Assembly: GCA_011319805.1 (NCBI GenBank)
Contig: SJRY01000107.1
Location: 62,001-126,000 of the forward strand
Direction: 5' to 3'
Length of the DNA: 64,000 nt
Source: Macrocybe gigantea
Lineage: Eukaryota > Basidiomycota > Agaricomycetes > Agaricales > Callistosporiaceae
Below, one piece after another: positions 51,162-64,000 of this stretch. The stretch's first letter is position 1. Each line of letters begins with the position of its first letter. The notes beneath the pieces were generated by a model. That model was not told where the DNA came from. It searched no databases and saw nothing but the letters and a program-made list of their open reading frames with translations. A program made the position numbers and the translations under genes.

Positions 51162-51321
51162 ACACAATGTCGAGGAGCTCAAGTTATCCGTAGTCTTCTA
51201 ATCTCAATCATGTATCATGGAACGGTCTTGCGTGGTATTACAGTGCATAGATAGATCATCCTACAAATTGATTCGTGGGTATCCTGACAACGAGGGTATG
51301 GTCATCTCGTGTGCGGTATCG

Positions 51322-54300
51322 TCACCAGTCGTTCAGCATCGCATGAGCTACTTCCTGTGAGCATGTTTAATAGACGGAAAACCAAAAGCAAATTATCAAA
51401 GGTAACATACCTTTAGTCGAGTCAAATGATAAATTGTTGCTATATTTACCGCCGTTCGAAGCTTTCTGCGCACTTCCAGTTTGTTCTCCGTGAACTGGTA
51501 AGCCCCAGAACATTGACAATGACGTGAGACATTGTCAGAGCGGATCTGCTGACATTTTGAGCAGCGCAGATCTTGTTGGGTGAATTTCGTGCCTAGTAGC
51601 CGAACCATTGAAATTAAGGAGAACTCGATGGCAGACCGGTCGTATTCGCCACCGCAGCTGGAACAGAGCCATTTTGACGACACTTCCATGCTAATTGACA
51701 GTAGTTCGGGGTCTCGACAGAAGTCGAAATCCCGCAGCGAGTCGCAATGACGACATGGGACATTGTTAAGCTTCAAAGGTTCACATGGATTACGGAACGC
51801 TGCCTCGCTGGAGAATTCCCGTATGCCGATTAAATCTAGGAGGCTTCTCTTCAGCAAGCCGATTTCGACTTGGTAGTCCTTCGCTAATGCGAATACTGCA
51901 CAAGTGAACTTGACGAATTCTAAGACTGGATTGGAGAGATGAACGTATGAACCGGGGCGTATTGGAAATTGGAATTCGTCTGTGTCGCCTTGGTATGTTG
52001 CATCCCGATGCCGGTCCTGAATGTTCCCCACAACCTTGAGAAGTTTCCTAGTCAGACGACGTGAGAGGAACTCGATCGTTGATTCCTTTTCCTTGGACTG
52101 GATAATTTCGCGTTGAGGAGCACCTTTGGCTCCACTGAAGGCAATACGAAGAGGCCCTCGAGATGCTGAGCTGGATTGCTTAATCTTGAAAAGTTCGACA
52201 ATGAAGAACTGAATGATGTTGTAGAAATCTTTCTGAATAGCAAGAGGAAGGAAGTTTTGAATATTCCAACGCATTTCTAACGCCAATTCCTCTGGTGATT
52301 CTGATGCTAGAGGATCTTCGCAAACGATCCCTCCCAAATTGGCGGGATCCATGAGAAGCAGGAAGTCGTAAAACCTCTCAGTCGTGAGATATATATGTTG
52401 AAATAATTCGTGAGAGGTAACCGCTGTTGTGATATAGGTCGCATATGCATGAGCTGTTCCAGGATCTTTTGAGGTGGCAAGGAGAATGCGGCTAAAATCG
52501 GCATAAACAACGTGCGAGCCGAGTCGCTTGAACTCGGCCAGGAGTTGGATGAACGTCTTTCGCATGAGACCATATACAAAACGGTGTATGCTGGGGTCGT
52601 AAAGATTGGAAGTAGTTGAGCTTATCCATCGCCAAAAGTGATCAATAGCGAGCGTGGCGGGGCTCCTAAAATCGTCGCGGATCTTGTCCAGAAGCCAAAT
52701 TTTGATAATGCTCTTGAGAATAGTGAAGATTTGTGAGGAGACATTTGACTCTCCGAGAGTCAGATCTCGCTGAGAGGCCCCGTTCTGGTACTCATCAATT
52801 GTATGCGAAATCGAGTCAAATGCCGTCGTTCCTCCACTGCCTTCCAACTCGTTGACTGCGATCGACTGAAGAACAGCATCGACTGCGAGATTTCGCACTG
52901 TGACTTCCAAGCAAACATTAGAGTAACAGCCTGGAGACAGGAACTCAGATTGGGGAAATTCTTCAATAAGGCGTTTATCGTTTTCAATCCCACCCAGGTC
53001 TGGAAGGTCGCCAGGTGACCACCACAGCACAACGTCCTGTTGGACCAAACGACGTGCGAAGGTGATATCAGAGACCACCAGGGGTTGGTCTCCTTCGACA
53101 TGTCCGACAGGAATATCGAAGTAGTCCGCAATGGTAATCAAGCGATCGATCCAAGTACCCAAGGCCAAATATCGACCGAGCATTGTACGAGCCACGTGAG
53201 TTTGCCATGGAAAAACATCGAGGGTATGGGAGACTTTGGCTTTCGACATTGATAGAACGGGGAATTTGGACAGTTTTGGAACAAGCCCGTCGAAGTAGGA
53301 CTGATCTTTGGTGGATGAGATGACGACCGTGTAAGACTTGTCCTCAAAAAGTCCCAGCTCTCGTGAAATCGCCTTCAGTGCAGTCGAGTCACTGCTGTGG
53401 TATGTCGTAGCGAAATCTAGAGAAGTGGGATATTCCATCGATTCAGATTGGCCATATACTTCTCGGCGTTTTTGCAATAGTTCCATATATGTCTCTTGAA
53501 GACGGCCGATAGGCTGGCGATGCGTGGCAGGGTCTACGATATGAATTTTGACGGATCCTGTCGGGATGAACGTTGCGAAAACGTGTAGGGGCGCATTGGC
53601 GGAAGAAGCGTGGTAAAGGAAGAGATATTTGCTTGAACGACCATTCGCCAGGTACTTCATTGGTGCACTTGATGTACAGCGGTCGAGCTGATTTAGATCA
53701 AGGCCAACGTGCTGTGCTCTATTCAATGTCATACTACGATCTTCCAGGGAGCACGATTTTCCTAATTTTAGGAGGGCTCGGACCGTTAGAGGCACCTGAA
53801 TGTTCGTTGGTCTTCTCGCAAACGATAGACAGGATGAGATAAGACATCATACCTGCTGTTCAAAAACGCCTATAACGTTAGGGTCGTTGGCCAGATCGAT
53901 GAAATGCTCTTGAATGTCTTCAAAAATGTCCTCTCGAACGGATAGCTTGTAAAGATGTGCGCAGGGCATCCCTCGTGGAAGAGTGCGCACAACTTTTTCA
54001 TACGAATAATATTCAAGACGGAAAAGACTTTCTTTCGGTGCTTTCATGTGGATGTAGAACTCTCGAGGGATTCGAAGAGGCACCGAAATGAGTTCGCTAT
54101 CGATTGAGAGCCAGAGAATAAAGCGGCCTGATATCTTGCTAGGCCGTACTTGAACGACGTCCCACCGATTACTTACACGCATCTTGGAAGACTTGAAGAT
54201 AGATGGAACGACAGTTGAGGCTGAGCTACCCCACCGAACCTCTTGTCTTTCTTTCCATCTCGGACGCATGGCCTTAAGCCAAGCAGAGTAGTTGACATAA

Positions 54301-57300
54301 GGGTCAGGAAGAGGTTCGTTTTCGTCCTCAGGTCCTTCTGTCGGGCTACGGATGGACTTGCGGTTTACGACTGCTATTCGTGGTCGGTTAATCCGATCTT
54401 GTTGCCCGTAGTCCTCCATATCACCGAGTTCAGCGCCGTCTTTCTTTTCTGGAGCGCGGCTAAAGAAATCGGTGACCTTGTTTTGTTTGAATTTGTCAAC
54501 GGCACCCGCTACGCGTCGAACAAGCCAATCAGGATGGCGAATCCGGGGCACTGGGTTTGGGACCTTCTGCATGGCGGCCGGGATCGTAATAAGTTTCTGG
54601 ATGACTGAACCAAGTCGCTCGATATAATAGTCCCAATCCAAAATGGCGCGCAAGTCGAAATTGGTCAAACTGTTGTCCTTCAGCCATTTTCGAAGATATG
54701 TACGCTTTGTACTCTCTTCGGCGGAGAAAATTGCAACAGGTACTGCGCGCTCTGTAACGGGTGCACCAGTGGGTTTGGCGGAGATGATGAATTTGCAGGC
54801 GAGTCCCTTGTCTTTGACCATCTGATCGCCGAGGAATTCTGCGAGACGTTTGGCAGTACTGATAGATGTCGATTTCTGGCCAGCATATTCTGCTAGCGTC
54901 TTCGACATACTTCTGTTCTCCGCGATCAGATCGACAAGTTCGTCATCGCCCAGACTTTCAGCGCGGGTATAGAGAACGTCGAGCCATTGGTCCGCGATCT
55001 CAGCAACTGCTGCGTAACACTCTTGCGTTGTTGTGCCCAGCAAGAATTTTTCGAAAATTTGTGATTGGAAGATTTTAATAAGTTGCAGTTCACCGCGCCG
55101 TTTCACTTCGAAACCTTTTAGCTCCGCGAGGCTCCCATCATCATTAAACACCGCATAACGCTTCTTCAACAGCTTGTCTTCTTCCTTGGAAGAGGGCAAG
55201 ATCATTGCCTTGTAGGGACCGTCGAGCTCGAAGAATATGGAGTTCTCGCTGTGTATGACATATTCACCGGTTTCGGAATCGAGATCATGATACTGATGGT
55301 TCGTAAATTGATCATGTACCAGGTGATTCAGCATGGTACAAGGATATGAGAAGGCAATCGTCTTGCCGTTGCATAACTGGAATTTGAAGTTTTCAGGGAA
55401 GACCCCCGGAAGCATGCACCAGATTCCGTCTGTATCCAGTTCGAGTGGTCTCCCAACCTGTTCGACGAGAGCGCGGGCCATTTGGATGATGGTGGCGCCA
55501 GTAAGGCATGTAATACCTGCCATCTCCATTGAATGCCATCTTGCTCCTTTACGCATGACGTATCCGTAGAACGAGTTTAAAATGCATTTGTGGGCCAGCT
55601 GAAGCGAGTCGTAAAGGACGATCATTTTCTTTGCTTCATCGATCTCGGCGAGTGAACCGCCGGCAGTGACCGCGTCGAGGTTTTTCTTCCACGTCTTGTG
55701 CAATCCTTTGTACTCGTACCTTCGATCTCGGAACCTGCGCACGGTGTCGACGTAGAACGGATTCTCGCGTTGGCAAACTACAGCGACCCGGTTCTCGACC
55801 CGCGTGTCCTTGGTCTTCTTATATACTTTGCGTGAATAGTCTCCGAGACGTTTGTGCAAAAGCGCAGACTGTTCTGCCGCCGACAATTCCGCGAAGTTAC
55901 GCTGAGGTGCGCCAGGTCGTTTGGGAGCGAACGTTTCCTGATTCAAAGCATGCTTGATCATATTGTATTCATCTCTCTGTGCAGGGAAGAATTCGCCTCT
56001 CCAAGCCCAGGTCAACCTTCTATCGCACGATTTCCCAGGACGATTGTAGTCGCAGACGGCGCAGATCGATTCATCAACTACGGAATCCGGTTGCAACCGA
56101 TTCGAAAGCATGATATTCGGATACATGGCGGCGACATCCAAGTGGTAAATGAGCGGCTTGTCCGTGCGTCTAGGGTTGTCCCGCATCAGCTCCAAAGCCT
56201 GTTGGATCTTGCCCTTGGTTTCCTCGTAGTTGGTGACATCCTCCATTGAGCACTTAGATTCCTTGATGATGCAAAATTTTAGCGCCGAGTCAAGATCATC
56301 TATAAGCTGAGATGACAATTTGAGCACAATTCCGCCGTCACTAAATTCAAATTTCTAACCTTTTGCACCGCTGATGGGACTATCTTGAACTCGGTTGGGA
56401 TATCACTTCGAAAAACTCCAGCCTCCAAGGCCTCGACATGTCCTCCGACATACGTCTCAGATGCCAACAGATGGCCCTCGAACATGTTTCCGTGCGATTC
56501 TTCATGTCTGTTCGGCATGATAATATGACCCCGATAGGCTTCAACCTGATTAGGCCGTGAATATAAGGATATAAAGAGAAGAGCATCGAACGTACCATCA
56601 ATAACGTCTCACAGAGGGTTCCACTACCCTTTCGAAGGACTTCATCCGGATTCAGGGGAATGATTGTACATAAGGAGAATATAAACGGGTTCACGTATTT
56701 CATGTACAGGTAATACGTAGCCACCGCATCGGAAACGGAGTACTGTGCCAGCAGCTGGGGGTGTTCCATAGCATAACTAAGTACGCATACAGATCAGTGT
56801 TGATGACTTTTATAGTTTCAGAGCACTCACGGCGTCATAAGTTCAGGATCCAACTCGATGGGATTGTACCCAAGCTTCGCTGAGGTGACGGCTTTCAAGC
56901 CTTGACTCCCTTGCGGCAGATACGAATCGCGTTTGACCCAGCGGAAGCAGTCCATGTGAACACAAGTTCTGCTTTTGTACTCATCTTCTGAATCTTTCGC
57001 GAACCCAGTCTCCAGGAACATATCAATTCCGTTCACTTTGGCTCGTGCATCCAAAAACGGGAAATCGAAAAAGTCACCGTTAAAAGTGGCTATCACGTAG
57101 GTTTGGAATCTTGAATGTGAGAGAAAAAGCGCCGGATCGTGGCGGCCTATGAAAATTGTCAGCTACGATTTCCATTCAGGACAGACGAGACTTACCTCGT
57201 TGGGTTCGTTGAAGATCTCAAACGGACCTTCATACCCTTCCTTGGGCGTATAGTCGAAATTTTCAATGTTCTCGCTGACATTTCGCGGTTGGTAATCAGG

Positions 57301-58436
57301 TATCCTTGACCATCCACCATGTACGAAATCATCATAACCTGGTCAGTAGCCTGGTCAGGAAACTTGAGGGGGGCTTTTGTCGTTTCGATATCGAAGGCCA
57401 TCACGACAGGATCTGGACGCTTCACTTTCTCGACGAGCTGACAGAAAGAGGGCTGACCCGCCGCAAACGTCACGCCATACCAGAGTCCGACTCTGATATC
57501 GTTGTCGATGGCGACACGGAGATAGTAGGGCACATCGTACTCCCGAACGTCAATGATAGCCTCTTGCGGATCCCTCTCGCTCCACGGCCCACCTTTGGAC
57601 GTGACACCGTTCGTCCATTCGTCTCCTTCCATCTCGATATCCATGCTGGCTCCGGCCGAAGCATTGACTACCTCCGCATAGGCATCCACGGCATCACGTT
57701 TTGCGCCATTTGCAAAGCCAAAGGTACGATATCCTTTCGAACAGCCAAGAGATCACTGACGTTTCGGAAATGCAGGGCGAGGAAAAGCCGCTGGTGGCCC
57801 ATGAGGTGGTTTGGCATCTTGAGGTCTTCTTTCCTCTCGCGTACGATGCGACAAATCAGGCCCTCATACTTCTTCAGCAACCATTCCTCGACAGTAGATT
57901 CAGCGCCAGCCTACGTCGCACGTCGTTAATAGATGGGCTGAGGAGGAAACAGCGGTTTACTTACCTTACACGCGATGCAAATGTACGGCTCATATTGAAG
58001 CGTCGTCTTGAACATGCCTCCATCTTCTTGTATAAAGTAAAAGTCAACTGCAGCCTTTCCAGAAGGCCAATCTGAATCTTTCATCAGGGTCTGCAGCGAT
58101 CGCCACGTGAGCGCGAGAAAAGCGCTGCAAAGACACAAAACGCACAGGATGCATATTGATTAGCCAGCCCTCTTTCCTACTGCCCTCCTGAACACGAGCA
58201 AATCCAAGCTTTTCGTCGACCTCATCGTTCAACGCAATTTTCTCGAACCGTTCAGTGAGCTGCGACCCGTCGTCTTCGCGTTGAGGCGCGGTGGCGTTGG
58301 TCGACGACGCCTTGGCCGAGCTTCCTCCTCTACCCCTGCCTCTTCCACCTCTGTATGTATTATTACCCCTGAAATAGCGTCCCCTGAAATTCCCGCGCGT
58401 GGAAGAGAGCCCAAAGGATCCTCGGCCTCTCGCCAT
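51322..58436 (-). CDS. POL2: DNA polymerase epsilon catalytic subunit
   Basis: About 2,200 residues, the leading-strand replicative polymerase. A Gly/Arg-rich N-terminus (RGRGRGGSS) precedes LINMHP. The proofreading exonuclease keeps [24 protein letters not shown] and [11 protein letters not shown]. The polymerase shows [14 protein letters not shown] (motif A), [14 protein letters not shown] (motif B) and ELDTDGIW (motif C). QNKVTDFFS soon after the polymerase core looks like a PCNA-binding box. The inactive second polymerase half fills 51411-53795, with C-terminal cysteine clusters (CRHC...WLCSSC; CSKC...CQC) that bind Zn and the B subunit. A last 33-nt exon (51354-51322) gives the ending [10 protein letters not shown]. 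Two one-base deficits are seen near 57712 and 57274 in the N-terminal part; both are corrected by one base. Convergent with the NRPS-like gene. Confidence 0.96.
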
Positions 58437-58747
58437 GATGATGGCTAGGAAATGAAGTGGTGTGACGAAGACGCGTCTCGTCACGCGTTTTGTGCTTGTC
58501 ACGCCTCCAGTCAAAAAGGTAAATTCGCAGCACCCCCAGAAAACCTGCCGTTCTCCATTCTGCTCTGCTACATAATCATACATTACATATACTGCATAGA
58601 TTTATTGCTCATCATAGTAAATTTAAAAGTCTTTTCAAAACGAAGAGGACCAAGGTAGGAAAGAAGAGAGATAATAATAAAATAGTCATGATCATCATGT
58701 AGACCAATGGGACGAGGAGTGAGGCAGATGAGAATTGGATTCAGGTG
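58437..58747. other. 0.31 kb between ASE1 and POL2 (same strand)
   Basis: Promoter of POL2 and 3' flank of ASE1. A/T-rich in 58600-58700 with no open frame of note. Confidence 0.5.
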
Positions 58748-61315
58748 TCAATATACTTCCTCTTCCTCCTTGACACTGCCGCCAAACCCCGCCCAGCGCC
58801 CAGCGCCCGCCCCCACTTTCATGTCCATCATATCGATGCTCGGCCGGGGCCGGAAGCTCTCTTTCCTAGCGCGATTCGCCTTCTTCATCGCACCTGCAGC
58901 ATAAGTTCCGCCGCCGCTGGCATACCTGCCGCCGGCCGTCCCGCTAGACGTCATCCCCGAGGTGCTTCTGAAGAACCCGCCTACAGCGGGAATTCTACCG
59001 TGCCCCAGAATATGATGGTGTGTGCCCGGTTTCGGCACGGGCATGTGTATCGTCGTAACAGGCCGAGGTAGACCAGTCTTGCCTGAGCTGCCTGGGGTCT
59101 TCGAGGGGATTTTGGAGGGTGACATGGATCGCGCAGTCGGAGCGACGCTGTTAGCCCGATACGAACCTAATGGCATGCGGGCAGCACCTGACGTTTGCCC
59201 GTTCGTATTTCCATTGCCACTTCCTTGGCGGTGATGTGCCGTACGGGCAGGCTCGCCCAGCTTCTGCCGCTTATTCGGCACTGACTGGGACGAACCTCCT
59301 AAACGCACTGCGGGCGTAACGGATCCCGCTCTGCCCCGGGTACATAACTCTGCGTCAAATTAAGCGGTGTCGTTGCTCGAGGAGGAACCGACCCTGCTCT
59401 CGAGGGCTTTCGCTTGTTCTCTTGGTCCGCGGCGCTCACCGTCTCCATCAAAAGCTGGAGCATACTTTCACCATGCACAAGGAAGGGACGGCCAGTTTCT
59501 TCCTCCCATGCCGGTATAGATACTAAAAGGTCTTGTTCAAGCTGGAGAAGAGGTTCATTGGATAGTTTCATTAGTGGACTAGTGTCGTTAAAGGTGAAAA
59601 CTTACGCGAGGTTTCTCTTTCGCTACGCGTTTCCGCATCTTTTCCTCTCGCAAAAGCCTCCCAGCGTCTCGACCCCTGCCAAGCAGACGTGTCTGGTCCG
59701 AGGCAGCCGCTGCCAACTCCTTTTCCTCAGAGCAAATGTCGAAATACTTTTTAATGCTGGAGAGGAGTGGGGCCTTTAGTCTCCGTTCTTCTTTGAGGCG
59801 TCGAATTTCATCTTCATGAATAGTCAACAATTCTTCCGTGTGCTCGTCTAGTTAAACGTTTAGCCGTAGTGCTCATTCAGTGGAACTTGTCACTTACCGT
59901 CCACGAAAGGCGCGAAGTCGGCTCTTTCATCCTCTCCGATCATCAAATCGTCCCAAAGCCTGACGATTTCGTCTCGTGCGCTCGCAATGAAGGTACCCAT
60001 CCGCTCCCTCTTGAGCTCTAGCATCCTCTCGAGCTCATCCTCATATTCCCGGACAGTCTCTTCGGTACTGCCTCTGTGCGTTTCAACAAAGGTATCCATA
60101 TCTGATTCCTCGACGCCCAGCCTCCGCCAAAGCCCCTCTAGCTGATCATACATGGCCTGAATATGAGCTTCCCTTCTCCGTTTGACGTCCTCAAGCGATG
60201 ATTGCAAATTGGATGCCCAAGTAAGGAGTCCTGGAGTAGGGTCAACATTCTCCAGTCCGATTGGAACGGTTGGACTCTCTTGTAGGTGCTCTTCATCTGC
60301 CTCTTCGATGCGGGCGACAAAGCGAGCGAAAAATTGCTGGTATTCAGTCTCAGAGGCAATAGGAGCGTCATCTTGGAAGAGCAGGGGCGTTATTGGCCGT
60401 GTGCGCGAGCCTGGCGTAGGTGTAGAGTAAGAGAATGGGTCACCAGGTGAAGGAACATTTGAACTCGAAGACTTCTGCAACGCAGAAAGAGATAATGCGA
60501 AGCTCTTCGTATTCGAAGTAGACGGCAGATCTCAAGGGCGGGAGGAGGCATGCCCAGCTCCGTGTATAGCCAGTCGATTTGAATGAACGTGGTCGACAAC
60601 TGATTCAGACGTTTAGTCTATCAGAGGAGATGATCAGATCAAGTAAGTATAACTCCGTTGTCTGAACTCACAACTTCGCCTTTGCCCTTCACAAGCTCTT
60701 TCTCGAGCTTCAGAAACCTCTCTGGTGTTACATCGAGATTGGCGTTCTTGTCTTGGAGATTCTCTCCTGGAGCAAGAGTCGGATCAATGGCATCTTGGGG
60801 AAAGTATTCCTTCCCCAGCGTGCGAGAAAGTGCTTTCAAGCGATTCGTTAACGTCGTGAGTTGCTCTAATTTGGTGTGGTATAGCTGTGGCGACTTGTCA
60901 GTAGGATCCGCGTCGACCTGCATAAACCCAAACTCGCCTGTCGCAACTTCTCCTGGTGCTCCGTTAGAAGTTCATACCTCCTTGGTAACATCTGCTCCTT
61001 CCGCAATTCACCCACGCTAGAGCCCGTCGACTTGCTATTGCCACCCAGGGCCTTCGAATACCGCAAACACTCGTATTCAACCGCCTCACATCTATCCATC
61101 CACTGTTCCACCTCTTTCCGTCGTAAAGCTATTTGGCTTTCAACGCTCTGCATGAGCTGTTTCTCGAGAGCTCTCAATTCATCTTCGAGGGCTGACGGGG
61201 GCAATCCAAGTTGGGCGTGCAAAGTCGGAAGAAGCTGCGTTTGGCTTTGAAGGTAGGAATGCAAGGAATTGAGCAATGAGGTCAAGGTCACTGATGGTGG
61301 AACCCCTGCCATCAT
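58748..61315 (-). CDS. ASE1: Anaphase spindle elongation protein Ase1/PRC1 (MAP65 family)
   Basis: Exons encode a coiled-coil dimerisation region (LHAQLGLPPSALEDELRALE; ELLTEHQEKLRQ), spectrin-like repeats, and the conserved microtubule-binding stretch ARDEIVRLWDDLMIGEDERADFAPF, which is diagnostic of MAP65/Ase1/PRC1. A basic Ser/Pro-rich tail follows (KRQKLGEPAR; SPSKIPSKTPG), as usual for regulated spindle binding. Ase1 crosslinks antiparallel microtubules at the midzone in anaphase and guides cytokinesis. Two one-base deficits are seen: about 60530 (one G on the coding strand, joining LEICR to the frame with LPSTSNTKS) and about 59337 (C run, joining SYVP to the frame with RAGSVTPAVRLGG). 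The N-terminal start MMAGVPPSV at 61315 begins the conserved sequence. It lies upstream of POL2 on the same strand. Confidence 0.92.
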
Positions 61316-62362
61316 ACGGATTTATGGCGAGGGGACAGTATAGGGCGATAACAGAGACAATGGACAGAAATGTTTTCGCACAAGTTGAAGTTCGTTGCAT
61401 AAACTTCAACTTGCTCACGTGATCGCGTCTGTTAACGCGCGTCCCCATGACCTCTTTGACCACTTCACCCCATTCGCTGCTCCCGATTCTTTAGGCTCGT
61501 TCGAAAATCTGGCTGCAGCTTCTGGCTAGCTCTTGGAGCGTGCACGCCACATCATTTCCACCCTTCCTCGCTTTCACCCGGATTCCTCGGGCTAATGACA
61601 GTTATGGTTGAGCTACTTCGCTCGTCTGATCAGTCTTCTGGTCAATCTGGACACAAACAATGACTAATTGGTCTTTTCAAATGGCCGGTCTCATGTCCGT
61701 CTAGCCATGACATGAAGAAATTGGTTCGGTACCAATTCCGATCCAGCTCAGCTTCACTTCAGGTTGAGAGCCGCCGAGACAGCATCGTGATTATCCACCC
61801 ACCCAGCGGGGCCAAGCTCATGGCGCATGACACAACCCCACAGTACAAGCACCTTCCTTCACCGACGACACCCCTTACCCTCAAACTCCGGTGGCCTTCT
61901 CATTTCTCTAGCAGTACCGTGCATCATATGTTCCGGCTTTATGGTCAACTCGAGGCTCGCTCGGCCCGCTGACCAAATTTCGATAAGCCTGCCGCCATAT
62001 GATTCCTTCAATTCCCAGCAAACACCAAATAGCCCGAGCCGCATTGGAACCGTACACTCCAAGGGCGCCCTGGCGTAATACTGCGTTTGCGTTCCCCTCG
62101 GAAGCATCCATACCTGGTGAACCGGTAGAACAGGACCGGATAAGCGGTCATGAGCTTCAGTGGCGACATCGACTTCTAGTCCACACCGGAGTTTCTCAAG
62201 GTTCAAGTTTTATCCCCAAGAACGGTCTTGTGACGTGAGTCCATATGCACCTAACACCATTCTGTAAAGTTTCTAAACGAGAGAAGCACTGTGACGTAGA
62301 GAAGAAGTGCTGTGTCGATGCTATTCTGTCCACGCTTTCCAGCTTCGTGAGATGCGCCCTCA
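61316..62362. other. 1.05 kb between ASE1 and the FAD monooxygenase gene
   Basis: Promoter of ASE1 and 3' flank of the monooxygenase gene. Short open frames occur on both strands around 61700-62250, without motifs or splice partners. Confidence 0.5.
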
Positions 62363-64000
62363 TTACCCGTCTTTCGATATTGATATTTGCAGACTCGGCG
62401 CAAAGCTTTGCCTCTTCGGATTCCCTCCAGAAAGTAACGAGCCCCACTTCGTCCACCAGTCCTCTACCTTTTCTCTTGCATCGTAAGCCATCAACTCCAG
62501 TTCGTCCCCCCAAATCGACCGGAAGATTTGTTCATCCATGTGATCCCATTCTTCATACGCGCTTGCCTTCCTCATCTTCGTATCTCTTTCCTCTTGTTCC
62601 TCGCCGGCTGGAAGAGTCAACATTTCATATTTGCGACACTCCCAGCATTGCGCAAATTGACAGCGCGCTTGTCGAAGTTCCTCGTAAGCCTCGAGTAATT
62701 GTGGGACCTGACCGCGATCCTGGATTTCCGTGAACAAGCTTCCAAGGGTTTGGGCATCCTCAATCACGAGGGCCGTGCTGTGATGCCCACTTGGCTGCAG
62801 GAAGCCAATATCAGCACGAATCACTAATATGCCTTTCAAGGATAAGATCCTGCACCAATATCGGATGGGCTGCTTCGCCCACAAGAACAACCTGCGCATC
62901 ATCACATACGAAACCATCCGCAGACGGAGTGTCGGTGTATGTCTGAGGGACAACCTCTTTTGCCATTCCAAGCAATTTGTGAACCCTGTTTACACCTAGA
63001 ATGTGAGGAGCCTATTTGTCCAAGATGTCACAGCGGATGGGTACGGACCTTGGCTCGAACTTGGTCATATCAAAACTAAAGTTATCAAGGGGATAGCTTG
63101 CCTTCCATTGCTCATTATGTCCAGGGGTATTGTCTAGGCGGGTATAGAGCGTGACACTAAAAGTCCGACCGGCGTTCTTTACTGATATGTGAGACACGAG
63201 GCCGTGTCGAAATGGAAAATTAAGTTGACTCACGACGGTGAAACCGTGAAGCATGCACTCCTCGCCTAGCCATATGAGCCATTGCTGCCATGAGACGTCA
63301 GGTTAAATGAATGATGACGGAATAATCATACGTACGTCTGGTCTCTCCGCAAACTGCCTAAGTTCTTCATCTTTTTGCATGTCCTCAATCGGGATGCAAA
63401 ATGACAAGATTGAATGGCGTTGCCTTGTGTCAGGAACCTTTTTCCCCAGCGTGGTAGACCCCACCAGACTTATTGGTCCATCAGCGCCAATCACTACATC
63501 TGCGACGATCTGTTCGCCCGATTCTAATGTGACTGTGGCTGTCTCTGGCACGACCTGAACAACTTTGCTGTTGAAGCGAAATTCAACACCTTCCTGGGTG
63601 GCGTGTTCATATAATATAGAATGAAGGTCTCCATGCTGACGATGATAACACAGGCACAGTTATGTTGGTGACTTGTGCAGTCCAGGTGCGGGTCACATAC
63701 CTGGATGAAATAAAAATCGGCCAGCAGATCTTGAAGGAACTGTTCGTGCAACTTTGTTATACCAATCACTTTCCCTGTCCGGCCTGCGTGAGATCAGTGA
63801 CATAGTTTATGGCAACCTCATTCATAAAGGCGCACCCTGGCGGAAGATAAATTGACTGCATTTATGGCCGAACTTGTCTAGACACGGCCCGAGGCCCCAT
63901 TGATTTAGAATCCTCGTCATGTTCGGCGGGCTCCTGATTGCGTCCCACGATGAGCGCTCAATGATCTGCAAAGTCTATCCACAGCTGGGCTCACCGGAGG
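62363..64000 (-). CDS. FAD-dependent monooxygenase, salicylate-hydroxylase-like (5' end beyond window)
   Basis: Exons on the minus strand show EERSSWDAIRSPPNMTRI-like sequence (a common N-terminal stretch of the class), VTLESGEQIVADVVIGADGP (DG motif, binds FAD and NADPH), LVGEAAHP (GD motif, FAD ribityl), and HHSTALVIEDAQTLGSLF (conserved helix). This order fits class A flavoprotein monooxygenases that hydroxylate aromatic or terpenoid compounds. The nucleotide-binding GxGxxG at the start lies past the right edge, so the gene is partial. The joint between GEAAHP and the ALVIEDAQ helix (62790-62880) does not splice cleanly in the expected frame; a base error or an odd intron is likely. The C-terminal end at 62363 is provisional. 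Substrate unknown. Confidence 0.8.

Overview
This window is nuclear DNA from a filamentous basidiomycete, most likely an Agaricomycete. Genes are dense and on both strands. Most are cut by many GT-AG introns of about 50-70 nt, and the proteins are typical of wood- and litter-decay fungi: an AA8 cytochrome / cellobiose-dehydrogenase-type protein at the left edge, a GH18 chitinase with a chitin-binding module, a GH95 fucosidase, a Kre6/Skn1-type GH16 protein, an NRPS-like reductase and a large CAMK-type kinase. There is no bacterial-type operon, CRISPR array or recognisable transposon.

Layout. 0-7 kb: 5' end of an AA8/CDH gene (-), Spg1 septation GTPase (+), GH18 chitinase (+). 7-15.6 kb: housekeeping block with the exosome helicase Mtr4 (-), eIF3 subunit L (+), RBM18 (+) and ribosomal protein uL14/RPL23 (-). 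15.8-19.6 kb: a UPF0303 protein and a catalase (+). 20.9-27.5 kb: a multi-span family-2 glycosyltransferase (-) head to head with a Kre6/Skn1 gene (+), only 69 bp between start codons. 29.6-37.5 kb: V-ATPase subunit E, GH95, glucosamine-6-phosphate N-acetyltransferase and RPL24 (all +). 37.7-41.7 kb: two synaptobrevin-type R-SNARE paralogues (-) on either side of a degenerate kinase-like gene (-). 42.2-46.1 kb: CAMK-type kinase (+). 46.9-51.2 kb: adenylation-thiolation-reductase protein (+). 51.3-61.3 kb: DNA polymerase epsilon catalytic subunit and Ase1/PRC1 (-). 62.4-64 kb: FAD monooxygenase (-), running off the right edge.

How the genes relate. They do not form one pathway. A loose theme is the cell wall and growth: Gna1 makes a UDP-GlcNAc precursor; chitinase, GT2 and Kre6 build or remodel wall polymers; the R-SNAREs deliver secretory vesicles; Spg1 and Ase1 act in septation and on the spindle midzone.

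Two cautions and highlights. First, about 25 conserved coding positions need a one-base correction, nearly always one missing base in a short homopolymer, even in essential single-copy genes such as POL2 and eIF3L; this looks like sequencing or assembly error rather than gene decay. Second, the gene structures hold real curiosities: two 6-nt microexons in the GH95 gene, at least four likely GC-AG introns, a thiolation-domain serine codon and a start codon split by introns, and an ATG-only first coding exon. Exon boundaries were inferred by eye from splice signals, reading frame and family conservation, without transcript evidence.
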